From positions 14,714,982-14,778,981 of the forward strand of contig NC_045134.1 of NCBI RefSeq assembly GCF_007655135.1: a DNA stretch of 64,000 nt. Direction: 5' to 3'. How positions within the stretch are numbered: position 1 is the stretch's first letter; the number at the start of each line of letters is the position of its first letter. Below are positions 44,501-54,800 of the stretch, piece by piece. The position numbers were made by a program, and so were the translations under genes. This DNA comes from Punica granatum (taxonomy: Eukaryota; Streptophyta; Magnoliopsida; Myrtales; Lythraceae). The notes under the pieces were generated by a model. That model had not been told where the DNA came from, searched no databases, and worked only from the letters and a program-made list of their open reading frames with translations.

Positions 44501-46849
44501 ATTATGAACGTAGTCGGGTTACCGAGGGTGTTTATGCTGTCCATAGAACCCTATCAAACATCATACAGGGACAGACTTAGTATTTGGACATTGTGGGGCG
44601 AGAACTTTAGGGGACAGATAGTAAAATAGTTTTTCTAAGTTTGGTTTGGAGTGTAAATATAAAGAATTTCATCGAACTTCGAATAATTATGTATAAATTT
44701 CTAAAAACGTGAAAATTTTAGGGGCGACTGCCCTTTCAGTCACCCCTCGATCCATCTCCATCTTTGGTTATAATATTTCTAATTGCATACAGTAGCTGGC
44801 TCTTATGTTTATTTTCTGAGATTTTCGAGTGTGACCATGGACCATCGCCATTACTCATTGTCAAGCGATCCCAACCCATTACAACTTGGAATGGTCAAAT
44901 TCACTGCTGGCATCGCTATGGCGATTATGGGGCTGCCAGGGGGAAGATACAAACCTTTCATCTTATTGATGAAAGACTTTTTCTTGCATAATGGACCCTA
45001 CAGAAGTCTATCATATGACAGGCCAACATAAGTCCAGTGATACTGGTAACGAAGCCGTAGACTAGGCAATGCTTCCCCTTGGTCGACTCGGGTCGAAAGC
45101 TCGGTCATTGAAGTTCTTCAGAGAGATGGAGCTTTTCATGCTTTATCCTTTTTAATTTTACATGAACATGAGAATGTCAAGTTCACTGGTTCAAAGACCC
45201 GAACATCATTCCATGTCTGTCGACAAGTAGCGGAACTGGAACGAAAGAATGTACTCGATACAATTCTCCAAGCTGCATGTATAATGTAAAAATCTTATAT
45301 GAAGAGCACTTCCCAAGAACAAATTGATCCATTGTTGGTAGCGAAAACCTTTTGCAGGAATGGACGTGAATTGCGGGACATACCTTAAGAACCACACTAG
45401 ATCTGCAGTTGAGCAGAAGAAACTTGCCATCGCAGAGATAGACAGGGCCCTCCACAACCTCTTCTCTGTCAGGATGAGGTTAGGGCTCTTCAGTGGTGAT
45501 CCGAAGAAGCAGCCCTTCGGCAACATTGGGCCCGCACAGGTCTGCTCTAAGACACACCAGGCCTTGGCCCTTGAGGCGGCTCGCAATGGGATTGTCCTCC
45601 TAAAGAACAAGGGGAAGACCCTCCCATTGCAGAAGTCAAAGACCGTTTCCCTCGCGGTCATTGGCCCCAATGCCGACGCCCCCAAAACACTCCTTGGGAA
45701 CTATGCAGGCCCCCCTTGCAAGTCAGTGAGTCCATTACAGGCACTCCGAGCCTATGCCAAGGACACGAGGTTTGAGCAAGGGTGCGATTCGGTGGCATGC
45801 ACCACAGCCTCGGTGGACCGTGCAGTGGAGATCGCGAAGTCTGCAGATCGTGTCGTGATGTTCATGGGATTGGACCAGACTCAGGAGCGAGAGGAGCTCG
45901 ATCGGGTGGACCTGGTTTTGCCTGGCAAACAACAGCAGTTGATCGAGGCCGTGGCTCTGGCTTCAAAGAAGCCCATTGTTCTGGTACTCCTCTGTGGAGG
46001 TCCAGTTGATGTGTCTTTCGCTAGGAATGAAGCCAACATCGGGAGCATCTTGTGGGCTGGCTATCCTGGCGAGGCTGGAGGGATTGCAATCTCAGAAATC
46101 ATCTTCGGCGAACATAACCCGGGTAAAAGTTTCACTTCACTCAACTACTTCTTTAGTTATACAAATCCTTATCAGCAATTTTAGTATGGAACATATAATA
46201 GCATCCGTACTCCGATCAACAAAGATTATGGTTAATTTCTGGATTCTATGCAGGAGGGAGATTGCCGATGACCTGGTACCCACAAGAATTCACAAGGGTG
46301 CTCATGACTGAAATGAGGATGCGACCCGAGCAATCAAGGGGCTACCCAGGACGCACTTACCGGTTCTATGAAGGCCAGTCAGTCTATCAGTTCGGTTATG
46401 GGCTTAGCTACTCGAGATATTCGTACAAGTTCATTTCCGTGAGCCAAGAAGTCATATCCCTCACCCAAACGCCGAAGACGTCACAGCAACGTCCGGAGGA
46501 GTCTGAAACGGTCCGCAACAGACCAGTGACCGAACTGGGCAATGACTTCTGTGCGAAATCCAAGAGCACAGTGACGGTCGGGGTCAAGAATCATGGGGAA
46601 ATGGAGGGCAAACACCCAGTGTTGCTGTTCATAAGGTGGTCGAAGCAGGGGAAGGGTCGTCCGATGAAGCAACTGATCGGGTTTGAGAGCGTGGAGCTTA
46701 AGGCAGGGAAAGGAGCAGAGGTTCGCTTCTCGGTGAATACTTGCGAGCACTTGATCTGGGCGAACGAGGAGGGCCTAATGGTAATAGAGGAAGGTTGGCA
46801 TTTCTTCGTTGTGGGAGAGGAGGAATACCCCATTGCTGTTATGCTTTGA
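34698..46849 (+). CDS. GH3 beta-D-xylosidase, BXL6/7-like, six exons
   Basis: Exons are 34698-35126, 35666-35965, 38331-38500, 38621-38718, 45358-46122 and 46254-46849 (2358 nt, 785 residues plus stop). All introns are GT-AG and phases agree. Residues 1-36 form a signal peptide (hydrophobic core IVIFALLLA), so the enzyme is secreted to the cell wall. There it would release xylose, and possibly arabinose, from xylan-derived oligosaccharides. The GH3 N-terminal domain has [42 protein letters not shown] and the nucleophile motif ITSDCDAV (Asp305 by my count). The second GH3 domain has [10 protein letters not shown] and [11 protein letters not shown] fibronectin-III-like C-terminus follows. Length is normal for plant BXLs. 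Similarity by eye is greatest to the BXL6/7 group. Two ATGs follow in phase at 34701 and 34704, so the exact start is open by three codons. The gene spans 12 kb because introns 2 and 4 hold insertions. Confidence 0.93.
35127..35665 (+). other. Xylosidase intron 1 (539 bp) with a SINE-like piece
   Basis: GTGAGT...CTACAG. On the minus strand, about 35405-35285 carries a tRNA-like head with an A-box-like TAGCTAGGATTAGGAG and B-box-like GTGTTCGATTCTAG. This suggests an old SINE fragment. Confidence 0.55.
35666..35965 (+). CDS. Xylosidase exon 2
   Basis: Encodes residues 144-243 from [14 protein letters not shown] to NRFVFDAK, exactly 100 codons between acceptor CTACAG and donor GTAAGT. It contains ETPGEDP and [11 protein letters not shown], conserved in plant BXLs. 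Confidence 0.93.
36004..36033. repeat. 30-base poly(C) run in intron 2
   Basis: Thirty C residues follow a T run shortly after the intron 2 donor. This is unusual for plant introns and may be a sequencing or assembly artefact in length. Confidence 0.85.
36338..36900. mobile_element. Long-TIR Mutator-like element in intron 2
   Basis: The arms begin GATAATTGCA (36338) and end TGCAATTATC (36900). They stay alignable for about 190 bp through aaagtttcagaaacattag-like, ttacttgttg and cacgt motifs. The core is AT-rich. It resembles 33529-34379 in layout. I could not find a matching 9-bp target duplication. Confidence 0.7.
38331..38500 (+). CDS. Xylosidase exon 3
   Basis: Encodes [14 protein letters not shown] through [20 protein letters not shown] to HFNG, ending in a split Gly codon (GG|A) before donor GTAAAC. 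Confidence 0.9.
38501..38620 (+). other. Xylosidase intron 3 (120 bp) with (AC)n(AT)n
   Basis: 38514-38556 is a compound AC/AT microsatellite that fills over a third of this short intron. Its length is likely to vary between individuals. Confidence 0.85.
38621..38718 (+). CDS. Xylosidase exon 4 (nucleophile)
   Basis: Starts after acceptor AATCAG and encodes [20 protein letters not shown] to VLNA, then one base of a split Gly codon. The Asp of TSD is the family nucleophile. Donor GTAAGT. Confidence 0.92.
39003..39170 (-). mobile_element. Probable tRNA-derived SINE in intron 4
   Basis: On the minus strand a B-box-like GGTTTCGAATTCAAG (about 39118-39104) is followed by gagagttttatttcttaatg and then a GGATTAGTCGAGACCC-type end. 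This is the same general 3' layout as the element at 31738-31895. Confidence 0.5.
39181..41298 (+). repeat. Intron 4 direct duplication, copy 1
   Basis: It starts AATATCAAACTCCTCAATAG and ends near TTTGGTTATAATTTTT. It pairs with 43670-44778. Copy 1 also has the hAT-like insertion (40688-41179) and about 500 bp (39695-40199) that copy 2 lacks, bounded by GCAT microhomology. Both copies contain a (GA)n run (near 40350 and 44318). Confidence 0.88.
40680..41187. mobile_element. hAT-like non-autonomous element with empty site
   Basis: The body 40688-41179 (492 bp) starts CATTGTTATCAGAACCGG. Read inward from the right it starts CAGTGTTATCAGAACCGG. The 8-bp flanks GTGCAAAT at 40680-40687 and 41180-41187 are identical. 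Duplication copy 2 shows the unoccupied site (GTGTAAATATAAAG, about 44651). The ends are rich in CCGG/GGTTC motifs and the centre is AT-rich. No transposase. Confidence 0.88.
41299..42955 (-). pseudogene. Truncated Ty1/copia gag-protease-integrase
   Basis: On the minus strand gag starts at 42955 ([20 protein letters not shown]). After an early stop and a frameshift, 42776-41763 is a 337-codon frame with gag, the zinc knuckle [14 protein letters not shown] and the protease motif [13 protein letters not shown] frame change follows, then integrase ([35 protein letters not shown]) up to CVRADNG. There it is cut at 41299 and joins intron sequence. RT, RNase H and the 3' LTR are missing. It is antisense to the host gene. 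Confidence 0.9.
42996..43007 (-). other. Copia primer binding site (intron 4)
   Basis: The minus strand reads TGGTATCAGAGC, the initiator-Met-tRNA site, two bases from the LTR end. Confidence 0.85.
43010..43668 (-). repeat. 5' LTR of the truncated copia element (659 bp)
   Basis: On the plus strand it starts TGTTGGGAAGG and ends GGATATCTAACA. In element orientation it begins TGTTAGATATCC and ends CCCAACA. It is directly followed by duplication copy 2. Confidence 0.85.
43670..44778 (+). repeat. Intron 4 direct duplication, copy 2
   Basis: It follows copy 1 closely (39181-39694 and 40200-40680, then 41188-41298), without the hAT-like insertion. Its right edge continues into single-copy intron (TTTGGTTATAATATTTC). 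Confidence 0.88.
45358..46122 (+). CDS. Xylosidase exon 5
   Basis: Begins after TTGCAG and encodes [20 protein letters not shown] to IIFGEHNP, then one base of a Gly codon before donor GTAAAA. It contains the end of the barrel, the inter-domain linker and most of the second GH3 domain. [13 protein letters not shown] is the region where the acid/base Glu is expected (inference from the family). Confidence 0.92.
46254..46849 (+). CDS. Xylosidase exon 6 and stop
   Basis: Begins after TATGCAG, completing Gly and reading [17 protein letters not shown], through [11 protein letters not shown] and FGYGLSYS, into a fibronectin-III-like region ([11 protein letters not shown]...GFESVEL) and TGA at 46847. 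Confidence 0.93.
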
Positions 46850-47689
46850 TTCTGATATGCAAACAATTACTGTCTGAAACCAAAAGATTCTATGCTATTG
46901 CTGTTCCATGGTCTAAAAAAAGGATGAACAGGAGTAGGATAACAATCATTATGATGTTAGACTTCTCGAACGACATGATTTTGCTGCTCCGATCAATAAC
47001 ATCGATGGAATTAGAAGAGAAATGTAGATGAAACATGCGATTCCCTCGCAGTGGTACTATAGTCGATGCTGGTTCTGTTTCCCCTTCTCAAATGTCACAA
47101 GCCCAAACCCGGGATCGTCTCTGGTATCCCATGACATGGCAGGAATGCTTACTTCACGGGTCCCATACTCGTGAGTGTAATCAGAGAACACGACTGTGCG
47201 CGACGAAGACAATCCTGCAGCCGCGTTAAGTTCCAAACAGTCTTTCTTTTGTTTTTTTTTTGTCTTTTGTTTTTTTGTTTTTGGGATAAGTTAGCTAGCA
47301 AAGACATACCCAGATTGCAAAGCACGCCTCAAAGCTGAGGGTAAATAACCTATTAATTCCATCTTGACAGTTACATCCAAGAAGGACAGAATCAATCAAA
47401 GCATCAGAGTGGAAATCTCAGACAAAGAAGTGGAAAACTCCAGTGCCTCATGATGCTCTCGGGTCCAAATTGTCAAATGTGAAGTTTCCCAGATACTTTG
47501 AATGTGCTAGGGCCACGACAAATGATGCAGGAAATGACGGATATCAGTTGATGGCGCATATAAAGAAACAGGACCAAAGTTGTCAAGATAGTGAATAGTA
47601 CGGGATCCATAGCTCGGTGACATTAAGATCAGCTCGAGTGTCGTGAGATTCTACGTATAATTTAAAAAGAAAAAAATATAAAAATCATC
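46850..47689 (+). other. Xylosidase 3' flank and spacer
   Basis: The first few hundred bases should hold the 3' UTR. I see no clear AATAAA. The remainder has T-rich runs (47238-47282) and no gene. Confidence 0.4.
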
Positions 47690-48230
47690 ATTATGGTTTG
47701 AGATTGAGACAAATTGCACATTGTGCTTTTATTAGGGACAATTAGCTCTCATGTGGTGTATTCCGTTAGCCACGAGAGGTTACGGCGCTATTTTTTTTTC
47801 ATTTTTAGTCCTCACTCTTTAGCATTTTAATCATTTTAGTTTTAAATCTTTTTTCTTTTATCATTTCTATCCTCAACTTTTCATTTTTTTCATTTTAGTT
47901 CTTAAAAGAAAATCAACAGGGAATGAGAAATCAGGGCTGTCAATCGGCAACCCCAACCCCTCCACCGAGGTCACCGACATCCTCCATGGGTACTAGCAAC
48001 CTCGGTGGAGGGGTCGGGGTCGCCGATTGGCGGCTACAACCCTCAAATTGACCGGGGACTCCGAGTTAGAGTTCCCGATCGATTCGCAGGCTCGAGCCGC
48101 CAATCGGGGACCCGGACCCCTCCACCGAGGTCACCGGCGTCTTCCGTGGTAGCGGAGACCTCAGTGGAAGAATTGGCTACCCCAACGCCCTAATCGACCG
48201 AGGACTCCGAGTCTTCTTAAATTGTCAACA
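47690..48230. mobile_element. Truncated Mutator-like foldback element
   Basis: The left arm (ggtttgagattgagacaaat, then ttagtcctcactcttta) and the GC-rich core (ccaccgaggtcacc, ggtggaggggtcggggtcgcc) match 52329-52750. The right AT-rich arm is absent. Confidence 0.65.
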
Positions 48231-49422
48231 AATGCAAAATGGGTCGGAATCATTTGACTCGCTGTGATCTTACGATCCTACGATTTTGCTCGGGATCCTA
48301 CACTGATCTTAGCTTTCCGATCATAGAACCAATATCAAAGGATGATGTAATATAATCATGCGATTTTGAAAGCAATCTCAACAACTTTGCCCAAGACAAT
48401 TGTAGAAGTATCTTGCCTTAGTCTACGAGCTTGGAGGATATAATCGGAAGAATTTGGAGGGTAGTGTGTAAATAGCTCATAGGGTCTGGGACCAACCAAC
48501 TTGTTAGATTTCATTGGACATACAAAGTGGTTGAGACTCATTCAAGCAAAAAATTTTAACTATCAGATGGTGAGACTCATTCCTCCTTGCGTGCGGGAAA
48601 ATGTTGAACACATCCAGCCAACCAAGTACTGTTATAGGTTGAATACCATGTTAAATTGCACTAGGCTTATAAAATAATTGGCCCTTGTAAAAATAAAAGG
48701 GTTAAATTATTAGGTGTCGGTATCCAATGAAGGTTCCCCTTATACATTTATGTACTGAAATGTCTCACATTTGATCAAGGGAATATGAAAACTCAACGAG
48801 GAATGAAGGAAGACGAAGACGAGGAAATGATGAAGGCTCGGGAGCAATCGCACCCCCTAGAAACGGATCAGTTAAAGTTGTCGTGGCAAAGCGCTCAAAT
48901 TGCGGCAGGAAAAACTCCTCGAGGCAAATAGTTAACTATGCCGTGGCAAAAATGAAAAATGTGCCACGACAAAATCCTCAGATGTAGCTCTGTTAACTGT
49001 GCCCTGGAAAAATGAACAATGTGCCGCGGCACGAGAGTATATTTGGGAAGATAGTGGCCGAAATTTTCTTATGGTTTTGTTGAGTTTTATTTCTGGTTTC
49101 AGCTTGTGACTCATATCTAATATATATCTCTGATGTGTAACAAAAGGATTGAGAATGAGAGAGCTTGGGAAACACTTAGAGCGACTTTGAGCTAGGGTTC
49201 TTGGTGTAGCGATATTGGGTGGAAATCGAATGAGACTGAATCTCTACATTTGTCTCTTCATTTTTCATAGAGGTTTGTTCTCTAGCGCTGCTCGTTGAGG
49301 TTTTCCCTTTCTCGATGAGAGAAGTCTTACCATGTATATCATTTGTGTCCCGATTTCTCGCGTTCTGTTTGCTTGTTAGTTAACCGCATCAAGATCAAAA
49401 CAATTTCTTAGTTGGGATTGCA
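48231..49422. other. Spacer with short repeats and LTR-like text
   Basis: 48845-49035 repeats a phrase like gttaactgtgcc followed by aaaatgaa and aatgtgcc about every 75 bases. 49150-49400 resembles the R-U5 part of a copia LTR (ttttccctttctcgatgag, then cgttctgtttgcttgtt). No gene. Confidence 0.4.
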
Positions 49423-49592
49423 GAATTTTTCTTTTTTTGTCATAAGAGAGGCTCATACGCCTAGTATAAATATAAGAAATAAAATAAAATAAAGGAACAC
49501 ATAAGTCATACTAGTGAAGATCGAACTCATAACCTAGTAATTTCTTGTTGGCAACTTATGCCACTACATAAAGACTCCTTTCTCCGATTGCA
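49416..49592 (-). mobile_element. Probable tRNA-derived SINE
   Basis: On the minus strand an A-box-like TAGTGGCATAAGTTG and a B-box-like GAGTTCGATCTTC are followed by GCGTATGAGCCTCTCTTATG and an A-rich tail. The short flanks GATTGCA at 49416-49422 and 49586-49592 could be a target duplication. Confidence 0.5.
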
Positions 49593-50477
49593 AGATCCTT
49601 AACACAACCTTTTGAAAATGTTATTTAACAAGCAATTCGTGATATTATTCCATAAAGGAAAATCATGCCAGGACGCCTAATTTTGGCGCAGACCAATTTT
49701 TGTTTTTAAACTCGAGGCGCTTTCTAGATCTAAGAAAACCACGATACAATTTTCCGGTTCCCATGTCTAGAAGTCTAGATCAATATTGGAAATGAAAAAT
49801 ATTTTTTTGCATATTATCGTTTCTCATTAATTAATTTCCTGAGAATGGCGATTGGTCTGGGAATATATTTTTTATTCTCGTTTGTTAAAGATCGGGATTT
49901 GAAAGCTATTCACAGGGATTCGATCAGGCCAAGTTTTCACCGGAGTCAAAATTCATTTTGGGTACTTTTTAATAACTCTCGGTATTTTACCAAGCACAAT
50001 AGTAGTTTCGAAATATTTTCCTGAATGCCTAGTCGTCAAGATACGGATCTGGGAACGACCAAACAACATAATTTGTCTTTCTTACAATATCTCAAAAGTG
50101 CCCAGAGTTTTCATTGTCTTGGAATATTTTGTAACATTTCCCTTGGAATATTTTTCCCAAATCCTGAGCTTAAAATATTGATCTAAAAAGCTCATATGAG
50201 CAGCAAAAGGTCTGATTTTCATCCGAGAAAAGATGAACATCGAGTTCAGTTCAACTCACGGTAGGTAGTTCTTTTTCAAAAGGATGTTATCAGCCGCTTC
50301 CAGCTATTGCACGCGAGATACACGAGTGAGCCATTAGACGGCACATCAACTATCGCTGGGGTTATCCCTGCGGCACTGATGTGGCAGCGAGCCACATTAG
50401 TGTAGTGGGGTTAAGCCCCCGGTGACGTGGGACACGCTGGGCTTACAACTCAATGCCCGTCCAAGGTTACGCGTGAT
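49593..50477. other. Spacer, nothing supported
   Basis: No gene or repeat I can support. 50290-50470 is GC-richer and may be old LTR sequence. Confidence 0.4.
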
Positions 50478-50830
50478 CGGCTCAGCGACCGATCACATAT
50501 TTATAGGCCAAGAACTTCCAACGTTATTTCAATTAGGTCCTTGATGATTTTAAGTTGAAAGTCTTTCAAACAGGACCCGTTTAATCACTTGTCTTCAAAA
50601 TCCATCATCATAAATCAGGTAATTCGGGAAATTGAATAAAATTGCGTAACTTGAGAACAAATTGGTTGATAGTTTGCTTGGGATTAATGCATGTTCGTTC
50701 AAATATGGGATGAGTTTATGATTGACATGGTTCGAGCAAAAACATGAGCTTGACAACAATTAATTAGGCGATTTATTTGGGATCGACAAACCATAGGCAA
50801 ACAAAGTACCTAAGGATTAGGTGTTCAGCT
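50478..50830 (+). repeat. Degraded LTR-like direct repeat, copy 1
   Basis: It shares with 54480-54800 the ordered blocks aggtccttgatg, cctgtttaatcacttgtc-type, ttgaataaaattgc, tttgcttgggatt, atatgggatga and taggcaaacaaa. It probably marks the LTR family of a decayed retroelement. Confidence 0.6.
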
Positions 50831-52091
50831 TGTGTACCCCTCACTCTTAATAGGACCCCAAGGTCTAGTCTCTTACCACAGAGCGATGATTAAAGTCTTA
50901 AGAGGATAGTAGTATAATAATTTCTTAGACCATTATAGGTTTCTAACCGAACTTAACCGGATTAATGGGGACTCCGATTTTCTAAACTCCATTTTAAAAA
51001 TTTGAAGTACTTTTTATTTTTAATTAAAATTTATTAAGATATTTATCCTATGTGTACTGTTCCTCTCTCCTAATTATAGCCAAAGTTGGAAGTAGTAGTA
51101 AATTTAAGTATATAATTTTGAAACAATTTTGTTCATAACTAGTCCGTTGAGTTTTCATCCATATTATAAAATAAAGAAAATAGAATCATGTTTAGGAAAA
51201 ACTCCATTTCTTTTTTTTCTACAATCATGAGTTAATCTCATCTTTCTAGGATTGTGATCCAACCTAGCACGTAATCAATTTATTGTTCTCTTTTGATTTA
51301 TCAAGTCTTTGATTTAGATTCATTTATCTTTATTTGTTGTTAATTCTTTCAATTAGTTGCCCACTAATTGAATTGATCAAATAACCTATTTGAACTCAAA
51401 AGGGGAATTTTAGGATAGATCAATGTAACAATAGCCTAAGATTAACTTTGATAGATCGTTTTGAGGGTAGATTCAGGTCTACAGTTGATTTGTGGGTGGG
51501 AGAAAAATATATCTATTTACCTTAGGTAACCAAATTAGGGTTGATTCTTAACGAACTTACATTAATTCGGTAACCATAAAAATATAGGGGATCAATTAGT
51601 GCAGGTATTTTCTTGAGTGATTCGAAATAACCTTAAGGATAGATTAGAACCCTAGGTTAGTGAATTGAATTTTAGACGGGTTAGTGATAGGGAGAATTAA
51701 ATAAATTAATGAAGTGTTACGGGAAATCATAATTCTAGGTTTTCTCCATTGATTGAACTTACGCTATTTATTTCTTGCTTTAGAATTTAAATTGTAAAAA
51801 AAAAAAACAATTTTCGCTTGGCTTGACTTTAATTAAATTGCTCAACATTGAACGTTAATGGAATTTTTAGTATGAGGCTCTGTGAGAATGATCTTTATAC
51901 ACCACTTTTTTACTTGCACGGCTATGCATTTGTAGGGTGTTAAACCGTCAACAGTAAGGCGCAAGACTGTACCTGGTACTCATAAAAGAAAGCACCCCTT
52001 ACCTATCTCCATCTCATAAACACTCCTTTCCTTGGGCCATGTCATGTGTTGAGGGGCACGAAGCGTACACATCGACCTATTATCTTTTGCG
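50831..52091. other. Spacer, nothing supported
   Basis: No coding frame, RNA gene or repeat boundary is recognised. Confidence 0.4.
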
Positions 52092-52312
52092 GGTTGGTGA
52101 GGTCCCTCATTAATGGAATGTGCTTAGATGGTTCGGCTAAATTGTTTAACAACTGGAAAACGGGTTTAAGTTAGTAGAAAGGATAATTAAATCTCCATGA
52201 GAGGTGCAGGTTGGTGAGGTCCCTCATTAATGGAATGTGCTTAATTGTTTAACAACCGGTAAACGGGTTTAGGTTGCTACAAAGGATAATTAAACCTCCA
52301 TGGGAGGTTGTG
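52092..52312 (+). repeat. Two-copy 117-bp tandem duplication
   Basis: ggttggtgaggtccctcatt recurs at 52092 and 52209. Both units continue with taacaac, aaacgggttta and aaaggataattaaa. Confidence 0.8.
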
Positions 52313-52319
52313 TATTGGA

Positions 52320-53002
52320 TAAATTTTTGGGAAAAAGACAAAAACCCCTATTGTGGTTTGGAATTGAGACAAATCGCACTATGTTCTTTTATTTGGGATA
52401 ATTAGCCCCATGTGGTTTGCTCCGTCAGACATAGGGGGTTATGGCGTTATTTTTTTTCATTTTCAGTCCTCAATCTTTAACATTTTAATCATTTTGATTA
52501 TAAATCTTTTTTTTTATCATTCATATCCTAAAATTTTCAGTTTGTTTCATTTTAGTCCAACAAAGGAATCGAAAAGGAATCGGGATCAAGGCCGCCAATC
52601 GGCGACCTCGACCCTTCCACCTTGGTCGCCGGCGACCTCTGTGGGCACCAGCGACCTCGGTGGAGGTGTCGAGGTCGGAGCCGCCAATCGACGACCACGA
52701 CCACTCCACCGAGGTCGCCAGCGGCCTCGACCCCGATTCCCTTTCGATTTCCTTTGTTGGACTAAAATGAAACAAAATGGAAAGTTTATGATAGGAATGA
52801 TAAAAGAAAAAGATTTATAATCAAAATGATTAAAATGTTAAAGATCGAGGATTGAAAATGAAAAAAAAATTAATGTCGTAACTCCTATGTCTGACAGAGC
52901 AAACCACAGGGGGCTAATTATCCCAAATAAAAAAAAATATTGTGTGATTTGTTCCAACCCCAAACCACAATTGGGGGTTTTTGTCTTTTTCCCTAAATTT
53001 TT
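52320..53002. mobile_element. Mutator-like foldback element, 665 bp
   Basis: The body 52329-52993 starts GGGAAAAAGAC and ends GTCTTTTTCCC, with arms of about 240 bp that mirror each other nearly throughout. The 9-bp flanks TAAATTTTT at 52320-52328 and 52994-53002 are identical. A GC-rich core (about 52570-52740) separates the AT-rich arms and is itself partly palindromic. No transposase. Confidence 0.9.
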
Positions 53003-53450
53003 TTTATATAAAATGGACTTAATTCGGATTTGAGCACATTTGGAACCTAAAAGTTTAAGTCAATAGGTTGTCTGAAACATTCTTTGTCCTCTCACACCTC
53101 TCATTTTCTCTAACATCTCATCCTCACATGGTATCGTGTCGTCTTACACGTTCCATGCGACCTAAACCACTCGTGTACACGCACTTGCCCTCACTACAAA
53201 GTTCGGATAGGGGAACACTTTCGGCTACGGGTGCCCCACTGGGCATGCTATTACATTGGGCTCTGGTACTAGTTTGATTAATTTTTTATATATAAAATGA
53301 GCTTAATTTGAATTTGAGTCCATCCCTAACTCAAAAACTTACCAATAGGTTGTTGGACTTTTGTCTCATATAAACTACAAACTTTTCTTTTCCTCGAACT
53401 GTGTGGGACATTCTTTGTCCTCTCACATCTCCCGTTTTCTCCGACGGGTT
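53003..53450 (+). repeat. Diverged direct duplication, period about 280 bp
   Basis: Around 53010 and 53290 the order tatataaaatg, gacttaatt-like, atttgag, aataggttgt and cattctttgtcctctcac is repeated. Confidence 0.55.
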
Positions 53451-53829
53451 GCACTGGTGTATTTGCTTGGATGATTGACTGCTTGCATTACTGGTGGTAG
53501 CCTAATGGGTGAGATAATATGTTTGCTTGATTAATGCCTGAAAGATCAAATGGCGCCTTGAGCCAACTTCTTGAGCACTATGGTGAAGTTGATGATTGTG
53601 TCTTAATCGGAAAATATGCGACGATGCCTACATATTCCTTGATTGATGAATTTGTGAATGTGATAATCGGTTAAGCGACTTGGCTCAATGAGATTTGCTA
53701 GAGAATAAAAGCTTCCATGGGAATTTTTTGATCGTTTCATTGAAAAATAATCCGGGGATGATTGGAAAATGAATTTTGATAAAATCGTGATGATGGGTTT
53801 GAATTGGTTAAACTTGGTTTTACAAAACT

Positions 53830-54500
53830 TTGACATTATCTCAACTTAGCTCCTAAAAACTTTTTCATGTTTTTAAATCAAACCCAAAACTTTCTGAACA
53901 ATTCCACATTGGTCCTAGGGCTGTTTTCAGCATTATCAAAACAGCCACTGAACTTTCTGGGCTGATCAGATCGGTCCCTGGGATTTTCACATAATTTGAA
54001 AATGAGTTCCTGATCTTCTGGAAGTTTCCAAATTGGTCCTTGGACGGTTTTCAGCATTTTCAAATCGGCCACTGAACTTTCTGGCTGATCAGATCAGTCC
54101 CTGGATATTTTACTTAGTTTTCAAATCAGTCTCTGCCTTTCTGGATACTGCTAGGTTGGTCCCTGGACAGTTTTCAGCTTTTCTCAGATCAGTCCTTGAC
54201 TTTTGTTACAGACCAGTACTTGGGCAATTTTTAAAGATTTTAAAGTCAGCTCTCAACTTTATGGGACTTTTCAGATAGGTACCTGAATCTTTGAACAATT
54301 TTCAAATCATCCCAAACTTTCTGGAATGCTCCAGGTTAGCCTCAAGGTGCTTTTGAAGATTTTCAAAGCTCTTTCTGGGAATTTTCAGTCGGGTCCCTGA
54401 GAAAATTTGGTTCAATTTCATATCAACCCCCAAACTTCAAGTTAATTCTGCATCAGTCCCAGTTTCTAAATTGAGTTCCAAATCAGTCCCAGAACTCTCA
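53830..54500 (+). repeat. Degenerate 62-bp repeat array, LTR-like
   Basis: The ggtcc or agtcc core recurs at 53911, 53973, 54035, 54096 and 54158, every 61-62 bases, with aactttctgg and ttttcag blocks between. The style resembles the array inside the LTRs of the large element, but sequence and period differ. Confidence 0.65.
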
Positions 54501-54800
54501 GTGTTATTTCAAATAGGTCCTTGATGGTTTTAGGTTCAAAGTGTTTCAATCAGGACCTGTTTAATCACTTGTCTTCAAAATCCATTTTCATAAATCGCTT
54601 AATTTTGGGAATTGAATAAAATTGCTTAACTTGGGAACGAAATGGCTCATTGTTTGCTTGGGATTGATGTAGTTATTCGAATATGGGATGAATTATATGA
54701 TTCACACAATTGAGGGCAAATGTGAGCTTGGCGACAGTCGATCGGGCAATTAAAATGGGAACTAATAAAAATGATAAACTATAGGCAAACAAAATATTGA
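54480..54800 (+). repeat. Degraded LTR-like direct repeat, copy 2
   Basis: Partner of 50478-50830. Adjacent to the 62-bp array, which probably belongs to the same LTR. Confidence 0.6.

Larger units (their letters stand above)
38719..45357 (+). other. Xylosidase intron 4 (6639 bp)
   Basis: GTAAGT...TTGCAG. In order it contains a SINE (39003-39170), duplication copy 1 (39181-41298) with a hAT-like element inside, a truncated copia element and its LTR (41299-43668), duplication copy 2 (43670-44778), and about 580 bp of single-copy intron. Confidence 0.85.
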
